From Pelistega europaea (GTDB taxonomy: Bacteria > Pseudomonadota > Gammaproteobacteria > Burkholderiales > Burkholderiaceae_B): 64,000 nucleotides of DNA. Each line of letters opens with the position of its first letter. The first letter of the stretch is position 1. The notes under the pieces are model-generated. The model made no database searches, was not told where the DNA came from, and worked only from the letters and a program-made list of their open reading frames with translations. The stretch lies in assembly GCF_013133775.1 (NCBI RefSeq), contig NZ_JABGBO010000006.1, forward strand, positions 106,739 through 170,738, read 5' to 3'. Shown one piece after another: positions 47,178 to 56,929 of the stretch. Position numbers and translations under genes: made by a program.

Positions 47178-48935
47178 ATGATGGATACTATAACAACAAG
47201 TTCAACAGCAGTGGTGGCACTTCATGGCAAAGGAGTGGCTAAAGGGATTGCTATTGGTCATGCCGTCATCATGGGGGCGGCACTACTAGAGGTCAAACAC
47301 CATCTTATTGCTCCCGAAGATATTGATAACGAATGTGCTCGTCTAGATCATGCATTACAGGCAGTGGCAGAGGACCTAGAATACATCAAGAATAATCTTC
47401 CCGAAGATGCACCAATGGAGTTGGCACCCGTTCTAACCGTGCATAGTATGTTGCTAGCGGATCCTATGCTAGCAAGCGAGATTAAAGAAATTATCCGGAC
47501 ACGTCGCTACAATGCCGAGTGGGCTTTGTCTACACAAGGGCAGATTCTTGCCGATCAATTCGGGCAAATGGATGATGAATACTTGCGTGAAAGAGCAAGT
47601 GATGTGACACAAGTGATTGAGCGAGTGTTGTCGTTTTTAGCTGGGGTTAAAAGTTTTGATTTACAAAACCTTCCAGATCATGATGAAGATGATTTACCCT
47701 TTATTGTTGTTGCTCATGATATTTCCCCAGCGGATATGCTGAATTTGCGAGCCAAGCACTTTGCTGCTTTTATCACCGATGCAGGGGGGCCAACATCTCA
47801 TACCGCTATTGTGGCAAGAAGTATGCATGTGCCTGCTGTAGTCGGTATGAAGAATGTTCGCTCCTTGGTGCGTGATAGAGAGGTGTTGATTGTTGATGGG
47901 GATGCAGGTTTAGTGATTGTAAATCCCTCCCCACTGATTTTGGCTCAGTATCGCCAGAAACAACGTCAACAAGAAACCGAACGTGAGTTTTTACTACTGC
48001 AAAAAGACGAACCAGCAGTAACGGTAGATGGCGTTTTTATTGAGTTAGAAGGTAATATTGAGCTTCCTGAAGAGGCGGCAGAAGTGCTTGCTATGGGGGC
48101 TACGGGGATAGGTTTGTATCGTAGTGAATTTTTGTTTATGAATCGCGATTCTTTACCAAGCGAGGAGGAACAATACAAGGCGTATTCATCTGTGCTAAAA
48201 ACCATGGGAGAAAAGGCTGTCACGATTCGTACATTAGATATAGGCTCGGACAAGACTTTGCACGATGATGCTACAGTAGCGGTGAATCCAGCCTTGGGAT
48301 TACGTGCGGTACGTTATTGTCTTGCCCATCCAGAAATGTTTCTGACACAGTTGCGCGCCTTATTACGTGCCTCCATTCATGGGCGTTTGCGAATTTTAAT
48401 TCCGATGATTTCTCACATGCATGAAGTGCAAGAGGTTAAGCGCTATCTCACTCAAGCCCAAAATGAGTTGATGGCCGAGGGCTATGAGATTAGTGACAAG
48501 ATTGAGCTGGGGGCTATGGTAGAAATTCCTGCTATTGCTATTGCGATTGAACCTTTCCTGAAAGAGCTTGATTTTGTGTCTATCGGTACTAATGATTTAA
48601 TTCAGTATACCTTGGCAGTCGACCGTGTAGATGATGAGGTGGTAGGACTATATGATTCTGTGCATCCTGCTGTGTTACGTCTTATTCATAATACGATTCA
48701 GGCAGGGGATAGGGCGGGCAAGCCTGTGTGTGTTTGTGGTGAGATGGCAGGGGATACGCAGTATACGAAGTTGTTGCTAGGTTTAGGGTTAAAGAGTTTC
48801 TCTATGCACCCTGCTCATGTGCCAGAGGTTAAGCAAATTGTTCGTCAATCGCACACTAATGTACTGCGGACACGAGTGGCAAATACATTGAACTATGGTG
48901 TAGCGATTGATTTAGATGCGGTTAATGCGGCGTAG
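47178..48935 (+). CDS. ptsI: Phosphoenolpyruvate-protein phosphotransferase (PTS EI)
   Basis: 585 residues. The phospho-His is in GGPTSHTAIVARSMHVPAVVG (about residue 200). The C-terminal PEP-utilising barrel has ATGIGLYRSEFLFM, SIGTNDLIQYTLAVDR and VCGEMAGD. It starts the PTS phosphate relay. ATGs at 47178 and 47181 are both possible. Last gene of gshB-EIIA-ptsH-ptsI. Confidence 0.97.
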   Translation: MMDTITTSSTAVVALHGKGVAKGIAIGHAVIMGAALLEVKHHLIAPEDIDNECARLDHALQAVAEDLEYIKNNLPEDAPMELAPVLTVHSMLLADPMLASEIKEIIRTRRYNAEWALSTQGQILADQFGQMDDEYLRERASDVTQVIERVLSFLAGVKSFDLQNLPDHDEDDLPFIVVAHDISPADMLNLRAKHFAAFITDAGGPTSHTAIVARSMHVPAVVGMKNVRSLVRDREVLIVDGDAGLVIVNPSPLILAQYRQKQRQQETEREFLLLQKDEPAVTVDGVFIELEGNIELPEEAAEVLAMGATGIGLYRSEFLFMNRDSLPSEEEQYKAYSSVLKTMGEKAVTIRTLDIGSDKTLHDDATVAVNPALGLRAVRYCLAHPEMFLTQLRALLRASIHGRLRILIPMISHMHEVQEVKRYLTQAQNELMAEGYEISDKIELGAMVEIPAIAIAIEPFLKELDFVSIGTNDLIQYTLAVDRVDDEVVGLYDSVHPAVLRLIHNTIQAGDRAGKPVCVCGEMAGDTQYTKLLLGLGLKSFSMHPAHVPEVKQIVRQSHTNVLRTRVANTLNYGVAIDLDAVNAA

Positions 48936-48976
48936 TATTTCGCTGTTGAGAAAGTGCCACTATGACACTTTCAGTG

Positions 48977-49770
48977 CCGCTGATTTTACTTATACACAGG
49001 TAGCTGCATGAACGCGTGAGTCGCTCAAACAGTGTCTCACTTCGTTCGCCAAACTCGCTTTGTCATCGCATTCATCTTCGCTACCTGTGCTTGTCTGTGG
49101 TTGCGCTGATGGTATTTTCTATACCGCTGATTTTACTTATACACAGGTAGCTGCATGAACGCGTGAGTCGCTCGAACAGTGTCTCACTTCGTTCGCCAAA
49201 CTCGCTTTGTCACCGCATTCATCTCCGCTGCCTGTGCTTGTCTGTGGTTGCGCTGATGGTATTTTCTATACCGCTGATTTTATTTGCGCACAGGTAGCTG
49301 CATGAACGCGTGAGTCGCTCGAACAGTGTCTCACTTCGTTCGCCAAACTCGCTTTGTCATCGCGTTCATCTCCGCTGCCTGTGTTCGCTGGTGGTTGCGT
49401 TGATGGTATTTTCAGTGCCGCTGATTTTATTTGCGCACAGGTAGCTGCATGAACGTGTGAGTCGCTCGAACAGTGTCTCACTTCGTTCGCCAAACTCGCT
49501 TTGTCATCGCGTTCATCTCCGCTGCCTGTGTTCGCTGGTGGTTGCGTTGATGGTATTTTCAGTGCCGCTGATTTCATTTACGCACAGGTAGCTGCATGAA
49601 CGCGTGAGTCGCTCAAACAGTGTTGCACACACTTCGTCGCAGAGCTCCTCAGATAATGTGTCTGTGTTGCTGCTTTCATTTACGCACAGGTAGCTGCATG
49701 AATGCGTGAGTCGCTCGAACAGTGTCTCACTTCGTTCGCCAAACTCGCTTTGTCATCGCATTCATCTCCG
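48977..49770. repeat. 147-bp tandem repeat array (five units and a partial sixth)
   Basis: CCGCTGATTT starts units at 48977, 49124, 49271, 49418 and 49565, an exact 147-bp period; a rearranged sixth begins near 49668 and runs into the 3' end of the AAA/PD-(D/E)XK gene. On the minus strand each unit resembles the last nine codons of that gene plus its flank. Each unit also holds a long imperfect stem: ACAGGTAGCTGCATGAACGC against CGCGTTCATCTCCGCTGCCT. The period is 49 codons, so one strand stays open, but this is not a gene. It fills the 835-bp gap after ptsI. Confidence 0.92.
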
Positions 49771-51360
49771 CTACCTGTACTCATTTGTGGCGGTGTTGAT
49801 AGCAAAATTTACCGCTCTGGTGGCTTCATCGAAGCTGACGCCGATTTCAAAGATTTGTTTTGCCTCAGCTCGGTATTTTTCCGCATAATTGCGCTCTTTA
49901 ATCTGCTCCAGTGCTTCTTGAGCAGTACCCGCTTGTTTCACTTTGAACTCAAAGATATACACATTGCCCTGCTCAATAGCAACTAAATCGGCTCGTCCTT
50001 GAGAAGAAGCGTCTTCCATGATAAAGTCAGCGCAGGCACCGGCGAAGAACATTCCAATGGCGCTTTGCCAATGGCCTTCAAACTGGGCGATATTATTGCG
50101 TCTATAAGCATCGCTAGGGATACTGGCGATAGCACTTTTAATCAGTTGCTGTAATTGTGCAATATCGCCATCACGTAAGCATTTGCGTAAATCGCTAATT
50201 GCTTTTCTACCGTCTAGTTTGAGGACTTCTTGCAGCCATTTGCTACTGAGGGATTGACGGACTTCGTAGTTTGGAAACTTGAGGGTATATTGGCGTAAAT
50301 AACCTGGTTCTTCAAAGACTTTATCAATCGTGAGATAGCCTGTTTGAAAGAGGACAGGAATAGGGTGTAGGCTACCCACATCGACTGAGGCGAGTAGATC
50401 AGAGGTTTCTGCGATACGAGTGATGTCAGCAAGAGAGAACTCATTACTGGTGAGCAGTTTCATCAAGAAAGAAGCATTGCCCCCAGTACTCATCCAGTAG
50501 TTATCAAAGGCACAGCCGCCTTTAAAAAATAACAGAATATCAAAAGGATTGTAGACACTTTCCCCTGTCCAGTTATAGCCGTTATACCAGAACTTGACTT
50601 GCTCTAAGTCCACGCCTTGTAACTCAGGGGCGAAGACAGATTCCAGTTCCTCTTGGGTGTAACCGCATAACGCTGAATACTTCGCACGTAGGGTGATGTC
50701 TTCAAGATTGTTTAGTCCAGAGAATAAGCTCATTTGCCCAAACTTAGAGACACCTGTCAGCATAGCAAAGCGAATGCTGCCTGATAAATCTTTAATCTGA
50801 GAATAGAGGGATTTTAAAAGACCTCGCACTTCGGAGGCGATTTCTGAATTGTCCAGATTATCGATGATGGGTTTGTCGTATTCGTCGATAAGAACAACGA
50901 CTTTTTGTCCATAGTGTTGCTCTGTTTTTTGAATTAATTTTTTAAATGCTCGCCCCAAGCCTAAATTAATATCGTCTTTTTGTAATGGTACTTGAAGCCG
51001 GTGAGCATTGTCCTCTATGCTATCTTGAATAATGATGCGCAGTTCTTCAATATCATGCTGCTCTACTTCCCCTGCAAACGACAAACGAATCACAGGGTAG
51101 GTGGTGTCCCAGTCCCAATTGTTTTCGGCATATAAGCCTTCAAATAATGTTTTGTTCCCAGAAAACAACTCCGCCATAGTATCCAGTGTGAGGCTTTTAC
51201 CAAAGCGACGAGGGCGGGAGAGAAAGACAAAGCGAGAAGAAGTGATTAAATCAATAATCAAGGGCGTTTTGTCGACATAGTAGTAATCCATCTCGCGCAA
51301 ATCGGAGAAACTAGAAATCCCAATAGGAAGCAGTTTTTTCTCTGTATTTTGAATTGTCAT
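49771..51360 (-). CDS. AAA-ATPase-like / PD-(D/E)XK nuclease superfamily protein
   Basis: 529 residues. An N-terminal AAA-ATPase_like domain (PF09820): LPIGISSFSDLREMDYYYVDKT, P-loop-like RPRRFGKSLTLD, Walker B VVVLIDEYDKPI. The C-terminal domain (PF08011, PDDEXK_9) has GRADLVAIEQGNVYIFEFKV, with the D...E-x-K residues expected of the nuclease fold. These proteins occur in many copies in some genomes; their role is unknown, and defence or mobile-element links are only suspected. AAGGAG lies five bases before ATG 51360 on the minus strand. It is flanked on both sides by 147-bp repeats. Confidence 0.85.
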   Translation of the reverse strand: MTIQNTEKKLLPIGISSFSDLREMDYYYVDKTPLIIDLITSSRFVFLSRPRRFGKSLTLDTMAELFSGNKTLFEGLYAENNWDWDTTYPVIRLSFAGEVEQHDIEELRIIIQDSIEDNAHRLQVPLQKDDINLGLGRAFKKLIQKTEQHYGQKVVVLIDEYDKPIIDNLDNSEIASEVRGLLKSLYSQIKDLSGSIRFAMLTGVSKFGQMSLFSGLNNLEDITLRAKYSALCGYTQEELESVFAPELQGVDLEQVKFWYNGYNWTGESVYNPFDILLFFKGGCAFDNYWMSTGGNASFLMKLLTSNEFSLADITRIAETSDLLASVDVGSLHPIPVLFQTGYLTIDKVFEEPGYLRQYTLKFPNYEVRQSLSSKWLQEVLKLDGRKAISDLRKCLRDGDIAQLQQLIKSAIASIPSDAYRRNNIAQFEGHWQSAIGMFFAGACADFIMEDASSQGRADLVAIEQGNVYIFEFKVKQAGTAQEALEQIKERNYAEKYRAEAKQIFEIGVSFDEATRAVNFAINTATNEYR

Positions 51361-51777
51361 CATCACTCCTTGGCGGTGTCTTGTGGTGGTATTTTAGCAT
51401 GCTAAGTGGTCTATACCGGATGAAGTGCTGCTATGACACTTTCAGTGCCGCTGATTTTATTTACGCACAGGTAGCTGCATGAACGCGTGAGTCGCTCAAA
51501 CAGTGTCTTACTTCGTTCGCCAAACTCGCTTTGTCATCGCGTTCATCTCCGCTGCCTGTGCTTGTCTGTGGTTGCGTTGATGGTGTTTTCAGTGCCGCTG
51601 ATTTCATTTGCACACAGGTAGCTGCATGAACGCGTGAGTCGCTCAGACAGTGTCTCACTTCGTTCGCCAAACTCGCTTTGTCATCGCACCCACTTCGTTG
51701 CAGAGCTCCTCAGATAATGTGGCACAAATAGTCCGTTAGGGTTCTTTTTGCTATATACGTTTCACTGCAAATGAGCA
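51361..51777. repeat. Second 147-bp repeat cluster, 5' of the nuclease-like gene
   Basis: Two more units of the same repeat start at 51448 and 51595 (147 bp apart), then a variant tail CACTTCGTTGCAGAGCTCCT near 51690 and a partial hairpin (ACAAATAGTCCGTTAGGG). The repeats resemble the 3' end of the nuclease-like gene although they lie on its 5' side, which suggests a lost neighbouring paralogue. Confidence 0.88.
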
Positions 51778-52446
51778 TTAACAGAGTCCGAGTTTGTGTG
51801 GCTGATTTGCATTTTCCTCATAGGCTTTTTGCACAATACGCACCACCTCAACAGGATCGTCAGTCACTGTATAAAGTTGTAAGTCTTCGGGTGAGATATA
51901 ACCATTAGCCAATAAACCAGTCTCAAAGAATCGCAATAAATCAGCCCAGAACTCATGACCGACAAAGATGATAGGTGCTTTGTTAGCTTTACGAGTTTGA
52001 ATTAGCGTCAGTGCTTCAAAAAGCTCATCTAGCGTACCAAACCCACCGGGCATGATGATATATGCCCAGCTATTCATAAAGAATGTGGTTTTACGAGACA
52101 TAAAGTATTTAAACGAGACGCTGTGCGATAAGTAAACATTGTCCTTGGTCTCAAAAGGTAGCTTAATGCATAAACCGACACTAGTACCCCCGGCTTCATG
52201 ACAGCCTTTATTTGCAGCTTCCATAATCCCAGGTCCGCCACCTGATATAATGCTAAAACCAGCCTGTGCTAATCCACGACTAATTTCTAACGTCTTGGTA
52301 TAGTAGAGATTATCGGGTTTAGTACGGGCACTACCAAAGATACTAACAGCTTTGGTTAATTCACGGAGATGCTCTGCGGAGTCAGCGAGTTCCTCAGAGA
52401 TTTCTTTAATCTGTCCTTTAATTGTAGATGCTCTTAAGTCAATCAT
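51778..52446 (-). CDS. LOG-family nucleotide phosphoribohydrolase (TIGR00730)
   Basis: 222 residues. The family motifs are GGGPGIMEAANKGCHEAGG and MPGGFGTLDELFEALTLIQT. Such enzymes split nucleoside 5'-monophosphates into base and ribose phosphate; plant homologues activate cytokinins, bacterial ones recycle nucleotides. The start codon (52446-52444) overlaps the polA ATG on the other strand by two bases. No strong ribosome site is seen, so a downstream start is possible, though none is better. Confidence 0.88.
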   Translation of the reverse strand: MIDLRASTIKGQIKEISEELADSAEHLRELTKAVSIFGSARTKPDNLYYTKTLEISRGLAQAGFSIISGGGPGIMEAANKGCHEAGGTSVGLCIKLPFETKDNVYLSHSVSFKYFMSRKTTFFMNSWAYIIMPGGFGTLDELFEALTLIQTRKANKAPIIFVGHEFWADLLRFFETGLLANGYISPEDLQLYTVTDDPVEVVRIVQKAYEENANQPHKLGLC

Positions 52447-55165
52447 GAAAAATAAAACCTTATTACTTGTTGATGGTTCCAGTTACTTGTACCGTGCCTA
52501 TTATGCGATGCCCAATCTGCGTAACCAAGCACAAGAGCCGACAGGGGCGATTTTTGGCATGATTAACATGATGCGCAGAATTCAGCAGGACTTTCATCCT
52601 GATTACATGGTGTGCGTTTTTGATGCACCCGGTAAAACTTTCAGAGATGAACTCTATCCTGATTATAAGGGACAACGCCCACCGATGCCAGACGACTTAC
52701 GCGTGCAGATAGAGCCTATTTACGAGACAATTACGGCACTGGGTTGGCCTGTTATTGCCCAACCAGGGGTAGAAGCCGATGACATCATTGCTACTTTAGC
52801 AGAAATTGCAAGACAAAATGATGTCAAAACAATTATTTCTACAGGCGATAAAGATATTGCACAACTGGTAGATGACCATATTAGCCTTATTAACACCATG
52901 ACCGGAGAGCGTCTTGACCGTGACGGAGTTAAACAAAAATTTGGTGTTTATCCAGAGCAGATTATTGATTTTTTGATGCTAGTTGGTGACAAGGTAGACA
53001 ATGTCCCAGGTGTAGAAAAAGTGGGGGAAAAAACGGCAGCGAAATGGCTTGGAGAGTATGGCAACTTGGATAATTTGATTGCCAATGCAGATAAACTGAC
53101 AGGAAAAATTGGTGAAAATTTCCGTAAAGCCATTGGACAGTTTGATTTAACGCGTCAGCTTATTACGATTAAGCGTGATTGCGATATGAGTGAGTTTTAT
53201 ACAGGGTTTGAGCAGTTACAGCCTAAACCCGAAGACAAAGAAAAACTAATAGCCTTATTTAACCGCTTTGGTTTCAAGACTTTTTTACGCGAAGTGTCTG
53301 GAGATGCTAATGCGATTCCAACCCAAGATGCACGCATCGAAGAAAACCTACCAGAAGTGCCAACAACAGTGCAGTATGAGATGGTGAATACGGATGAGCA
53401 ACTCCAGGCTTGTTTAAAAGCTATCCAAGCAGCAGAGGCGGTTGCATTTGATACTGAGACCAATAGTCTTGACAGTATGCAGGCAAAACTGGTGGGTATA
53501 TCGTTGTCTATAAAGGTAGGTCAGGCATGGTATATTCCGCTTGCCCATACAGGGTTGATGGATCAACAGTTGGATAAAAAACAGGTGCTTACGCTGTTTA
53601 GGTCTTGGTTAGAGAGCGATAAGCCCACTAAAATTCTTCAAAATGCAAAATTTGATGCCCATGTATTGGCCAATGAGGGCATCACATTGCGAGGCGTTAA
53701 ACATGATACTATGCTGATGGCATATGTATTAGCCTCTCATCAAAAAGTGAATTTAGAAGAGTTGGCATCCCGCTACTTAGGGCGCAAGGGGCTGAGTTTT
53801 GAAGAGATTTGCGGTAAAGGAGCCAGTGCTATTACCTTTGATCAAGTACCTTTGGACAAAGCGACCCAATATGCTTGTGAAGATGCTGATTTTACTTTCC
53901 AAGTGGCACAGGTGCTATTACCTCGCATTGAAGCAAATATAGGGTATCAACAGACTTATGCATTAGAAATGCAGGTTTGGCCTGTACTATTGGCTATGGA
54001 GAGAGTAGGGGTAAAACTTGATGAGCAAGAGTTATTCACTCAGTCTATGGAGTTGGGACAACGCCTAACAGTGCTAGAAGGACAGGCGTTTGAATTAGCA
54101 GGGCAGGAATTTAACCTTAACTCCCCCAAACAATTAGGAGAAGTGCTATTTGATAAGTTGCACCTCCCTGTATTGAGCAAAACCAGCAAAGGAGCTCCTT
54201 CGACAGATGAAGAGACATTAACCAAACTAGCACAGGACTATCCTTTGCCTAAACTGATTTTAGAGTATCGCAGTTTGGCAAAATTAAAATCCACGTATAC
54301 AGATAAGTTACCACAAATGATTTTTGCTGGTACAGGGAGAGTACATACCAATTATGCACAAGCTGCTGTGGTGACAGGACGTTTATCTTCTTCTGATCCC
54401 AATTTACAAAACATCCCTATTCGCACCGAGGAGGGACGTCGTGTGCGTAAAGCATTTATTGCCGAGCAGGGTTTTCACATTATGTCGGCTGACTATTCAC
54501 AGATTGAGTTGCGTGTGATGGCCCATTTATCAGGTGATGCTAATTTACAAAAAGCATTTGCTGAGGGCAAAGATATTCACCGAGCGACAGCAGCAGAGGT
54601 GTTTGGGGTGAGTTTGGAGGCTGTGACATCTGAACAGCGCCGAGCGGCCAAGGCCATTAACTTTGGTCTCATCTATGGCATGGGGGCATTTGGTTTAGCG
54701 AGTAATTTGGGTATTACAAGAGAGGCTGCTCAGAATTATATAGCTCGCTATTTTGCGCGTTATCCTGGGGTTGCTGCTTATATGGAGAAAACGCGTGCAA
54801 AGGCCAATGAGCTGGGCTATGTAGAAACCGTATTTGGTCGTCGTTTGTGGTTGCCTGAAATTAAAGGAGCCAAGGGACCGCGTAAGGCGGCAGCAGAGCG
54901 AGCGGCGATTAATGCACCGATGCAAGGGACAGCTGCTGATTTAATTAAAAAAGCAATGGTGGCTGTGCAGAATTGGTTAGCAGAACAAGGATTAACCTCG
55001 AGAATGATTATGCAGGTACACGATGAGTTAGTACTTGAGGTGAAAGATGATGAAGCTACACGAGTGCGAGAGCATTTGCCCCGTTTGATGGCAGAAGTGG
55101 CTAATTTAGCTGTGCCATTGCTTGCAGAGGTAGGGGAAGGAAAGAACTGGGGTGATGCTCATTAA
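52445..55165 (+). CDS. polA: DNA polymerase I
   Basis: 906 residues. A 5'-nuclease domain (LLLVDGSSYLYRAYYAMPNL), a 3'-5' exonuclease domain that keeps its acidic residues (VAFDTETNSLDSM, then DADFTFQ), and the family A polymerase with DYSQIELRVMAHLSGD, INFGLIYGMGAFGLA and VHDELVLEV. The start at 52445 matches the usual N-terminus but has no good ribosome site and overlaps the LOG start codon head to head. The last bases and stop are copied in a 65-bp tandem repeat downstream. Confidence 0.98.
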   Translation: MKNKTLLLVDGSSYLYRAYYAMPNLRNQAQEPTGAIFGMINMMRRIQQDFHPDYMVCVFDAPGKTFRDELYPDYKGQRPPMPDDLRVQIEPIYETITALGWPVIAQPGVEADDIIATLAEIARQNDVKTIISTGDKDIAQLVDDHISLINTMTGERLDRDGVKQKFGVYPEQIIDFLMLVGDKVDNVPGVEKVGEKTAAKWLGEYGNLDNLIANADKLTGKIGENFRKAIGQFDLTRQLITIKRDCDMSEFYTGFEQLQPKPEDKEKLIALFNRFGFKTFLREVSGDANAIPTQDARIEENLPEVPTTVQYEMVNTDEQLQACLKAIQAAEAVAFDTETNSLDSMQAKLVGISLSIKVGQAWYIPLAHTGLMDQQLDKKQVLTLFRSWLESDKPTKILQNAKFDAHVLANEGITLRGVKHDTMLMAYVLASHQKVNLEELASRYLGRKGLSFEEICGKGASAITFDQVPLDKATQYACEDADFTFQVAQVLLPRIEANIGYQQTYALEMQVWPVLLAMERVGVKLDEQELFTQSMELGQRLTVLEGQAFELAGQEFNLNSPKQLGEVLFDKLHLPVLSKTSKGAPSTDEETLTKLAQDYPLPKLILEYRSLAKLKSTYTDKLPQMIFAGTGRVHTNYAQAAVVTGRLSSSDPNLQNIPIRTEEGRRVRKAFIAEQGFHIMSADYSQIELRVMAHLSGDANLQKAFAEGKDIHRATAAEVFGVSLEAVTSEQRRAAKAINFGLIYGMGAFGLASNLGITREAAQNYIARYFARYPGVAAYMEKTRAKANELGYVETVFGRRLWLPEIKGAKGPRKAAAERAAINAPMQGTAADLIKKAMVAVQNWLAEQGLTSRMIMQVHDELVLEVKDDEATRVREHLPRLMAEVANLAVPLLAEVGEGKNWGDAH

Positions 55166-55305
55166 TTTGCCTTTGCACTGCAACTTGAGTACTCAATGCT
55201 GAAGCATATTCAGCAAGTGATATGCATTAATTTGCCCTTAACCTGCAACTTGAGTACTCAATGTTGAAGCATATTCAGCAAGTGATATACATTAATTTGC
55301 CTTTG
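55160..55305 (+). repeat. 65-bp tandem repeat starting at the polA stop
   Basis: CATTAATTTGCC begins at 55160, 55225 and 55290, an exact 65-bp period. The first copy contains the last His codon and TAA stop of polA; each full unit holds ACTTGAGTACTCAATG and GAAGCATATTCAGCAAGTGA. The rest of the 311-bp gap carries a possible -10 TATAAT (55384-55389) for the next gene. Confidence 0.93.
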
Positions 55306-55476
55306 TTTTGCACCATATTCTATCAGATTGTGCTGTAAAACTTTGCCATAGACAGCAGAGAGCACAAAGCCAAGAAAACCGTGTATAATCGGGAAGTTTG
55401 CCTAGGCTGTCATGGCTTAAGTATTGGTCAATGGCGAGCAAACATTTCTCACACACTTCTCTTTTAGGAACTTGGT

Positions 55477-56793
55477 ATGTCATATTTTCCCACTTGGCGT
55501 AAGCAAACAACGCCCGGTGCCATTGTAGCACCCGATGAATATTTACCAGTTGGTCAAACTTTGCTCATGGGCGCACAACATGTGGTAGCGATGTTCGGTT
55601 CTACCGTGTTGGCGCCTTTATTAATGGGGTTTGATGCTAACTTGGCCATATTGATGTCAGGTATTGGTACCTTAATCTTTTTCTTATTTGTAAAAGGTCG
55701 AGTACCGAGTTATTTAGGTTCTAGTTTTGCTTTTATTGGTGGTGTAGTATCAGTGACAGGTTACACTGCTGGTGCAGGATTAAATCCAAACATTGGAGTA
55801 GCACTTGGTGCCATTATCATGTGCGGCCTAGTTTATACATTGATTGGTGTGTTGGTTTGGGCCCTCAATACCAAGGGACATGCGTCGGCTTGGATTGAAA
55901 AGTTGATGCCCCCTGTAGTAACCGGAGCGATTGTTGCGGTTATTGGGCTTAACCTTGCTCCTATTGCGGCACAAGGAGCAATGGCTAGTGGCACGACATT
56001 TGACGCATTGATGTCCATTATGACTATCTTCTGCGTGGGGTTGGTGGCTGTATTTACTAAGGGGTCTGTCCAACGTCTACTTATCCTAGTAGGGTTGATG
56101 GTTTCTTATGTGGTGTATTTCTTCTTTACCAATATGCTTGGTTATGGTAAGCCGATTGATTTTACAGAACTACAAGCAGCTCCTTGGTTTGGTTTGCCTA
56201 CATTAAGCACCCCTAAATTTGAGCTAGGAGCAATTACAGTCATTGTTCCTGTTGCTGTCATTTTGGTTGCAGAGAACCTTGGTCATATCCGTGCCGTGAG
56301 TGCGATGACAGGGCAGGATCTTGATCAATATTTAGGTCGTGCCTTTGTAGGTGATGGTGTCGCTACTATGGTGTCAGGCTCTGTGGGAGGGACTGGTGTG
56401 ACAACATATGCTGAAAATATTGGTGTCATGGCAGTGACTCGTGTATATTCAACTTTATTATTTGTTGTTACAGCATTTTTTGCAATTATTCTTGGTTTTT
56501 CGCCTAAGTTTGGTGCATTGATTCACAGTATCCCTGGCCCAGTATTGGGAGGTGTCTCTGTCGTTGTATTCGGCTTGATTGCTGTTGCTGGTGCTCGTAT
56601 CTGGGTGATTAATAACGTTGATTTCTCTGATAACAAGAACCTTATCGTAGCTGCAGTTACCCTTATTATGGGAGCAGGTAACTTTACCCTAGATATGGGA
56701 GGATTCCGTTTAGAGGGTATTGGTACAGCAACATTTGGTGCGATTATTCTTTATGCATTATTAAATCGCAAAAAATCTGATGAACCTATTTAA
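55477..56793 (+). CDS. NCS2-family uracil/pyrimidine permease
   Basis: 438 residues, about fourteen membrane segments. MGAQHVVAMFGSTVLAPLLMGF at the start, the substrate-binding VAENLGHIRAVSAMTGQDLD and GDGVATMVSGSVGGTGVTTYAENIG are typical of UraA/RutG permeases rather than xanthine carriers. It imports uracil or another pyrimidine with protons. The ATG is preceded by AGGAA. A terminator follows. Confidence 0.92.
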   Translation: MSYFPTWRKQTTPGAIVAPDEYLPVGQTLLMGAQHVVAMFGSTVLAPLLMGFDANLAILMSGIGTLIFFLFVKGRVPSYLGSSFAFIGGVVSVTGYTAGAGLNPNIGVALGAIIMCGLVYTLIGVLVWALNTKGHASAWIEKLMPPVVTGAIVAVIGLNLAPIAAQGAMASGTTFDALMSIMTIFCVGLVAVFTKGSVQRLLILVGLMVSYVVYFFFTNMLGYGKPIDFTELQAAPWFGLPTLSTPKFELGAITVIVPVAVILVAENLGHIRAVSAMTGQDLDQYLGRAFVGDGVATMVSGSVGGTGVTTYAENIGVMAVTRVYSTLLFVVTAFFAIILGFSPKFGALIHSIPGPVLGGVSVVVFGLIAVAGARIWVINNVDFSDNKNLIVAAVTLIMGAGNFTLDMGGFRLEGIGTATFGAIILYALLNRKKSDEPI

Positions 56794-56852
56794 TCAATAG
56801 AGGAAAGTCACTTGATTTTTAGGAGAATATCTCTATAATATAGGTTTTTAAG

Positions 56853-56886
56853 CGCTCTGCATGATGTATGCAGAGCGTTTTCATTT
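56853..56886 (+). terminator. Terminator after the uracil permease
   Basis: CGCTCTGCAT (56853-56862) pairs with ATGCAGAGCG (56868-56877), followed by TTTTCATTTT. Confidence 0.88.
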
Positions 56887-56929
56887 TATCAAGTCTCGAA
56901 TAATTTAAATTCTAACCAAAGGAAGTTTT

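Noticed and set aside
49266..49577. 103-codon minus-strand frame in the 147-bp array, and a similar one at 51461-51670
   Set aside because: The repeat period is a multiple of three, so one frame stays open by construction. There is no start signal, and the sequence derives from a gene end.
48977..49770. CRISPR array
   Set aside because: Units are 147 bp, contiguous and alike throughout, with no short repeats separated by unique spacers and no cas genes. The same holds for the 28-bp and 65-bp repeats.
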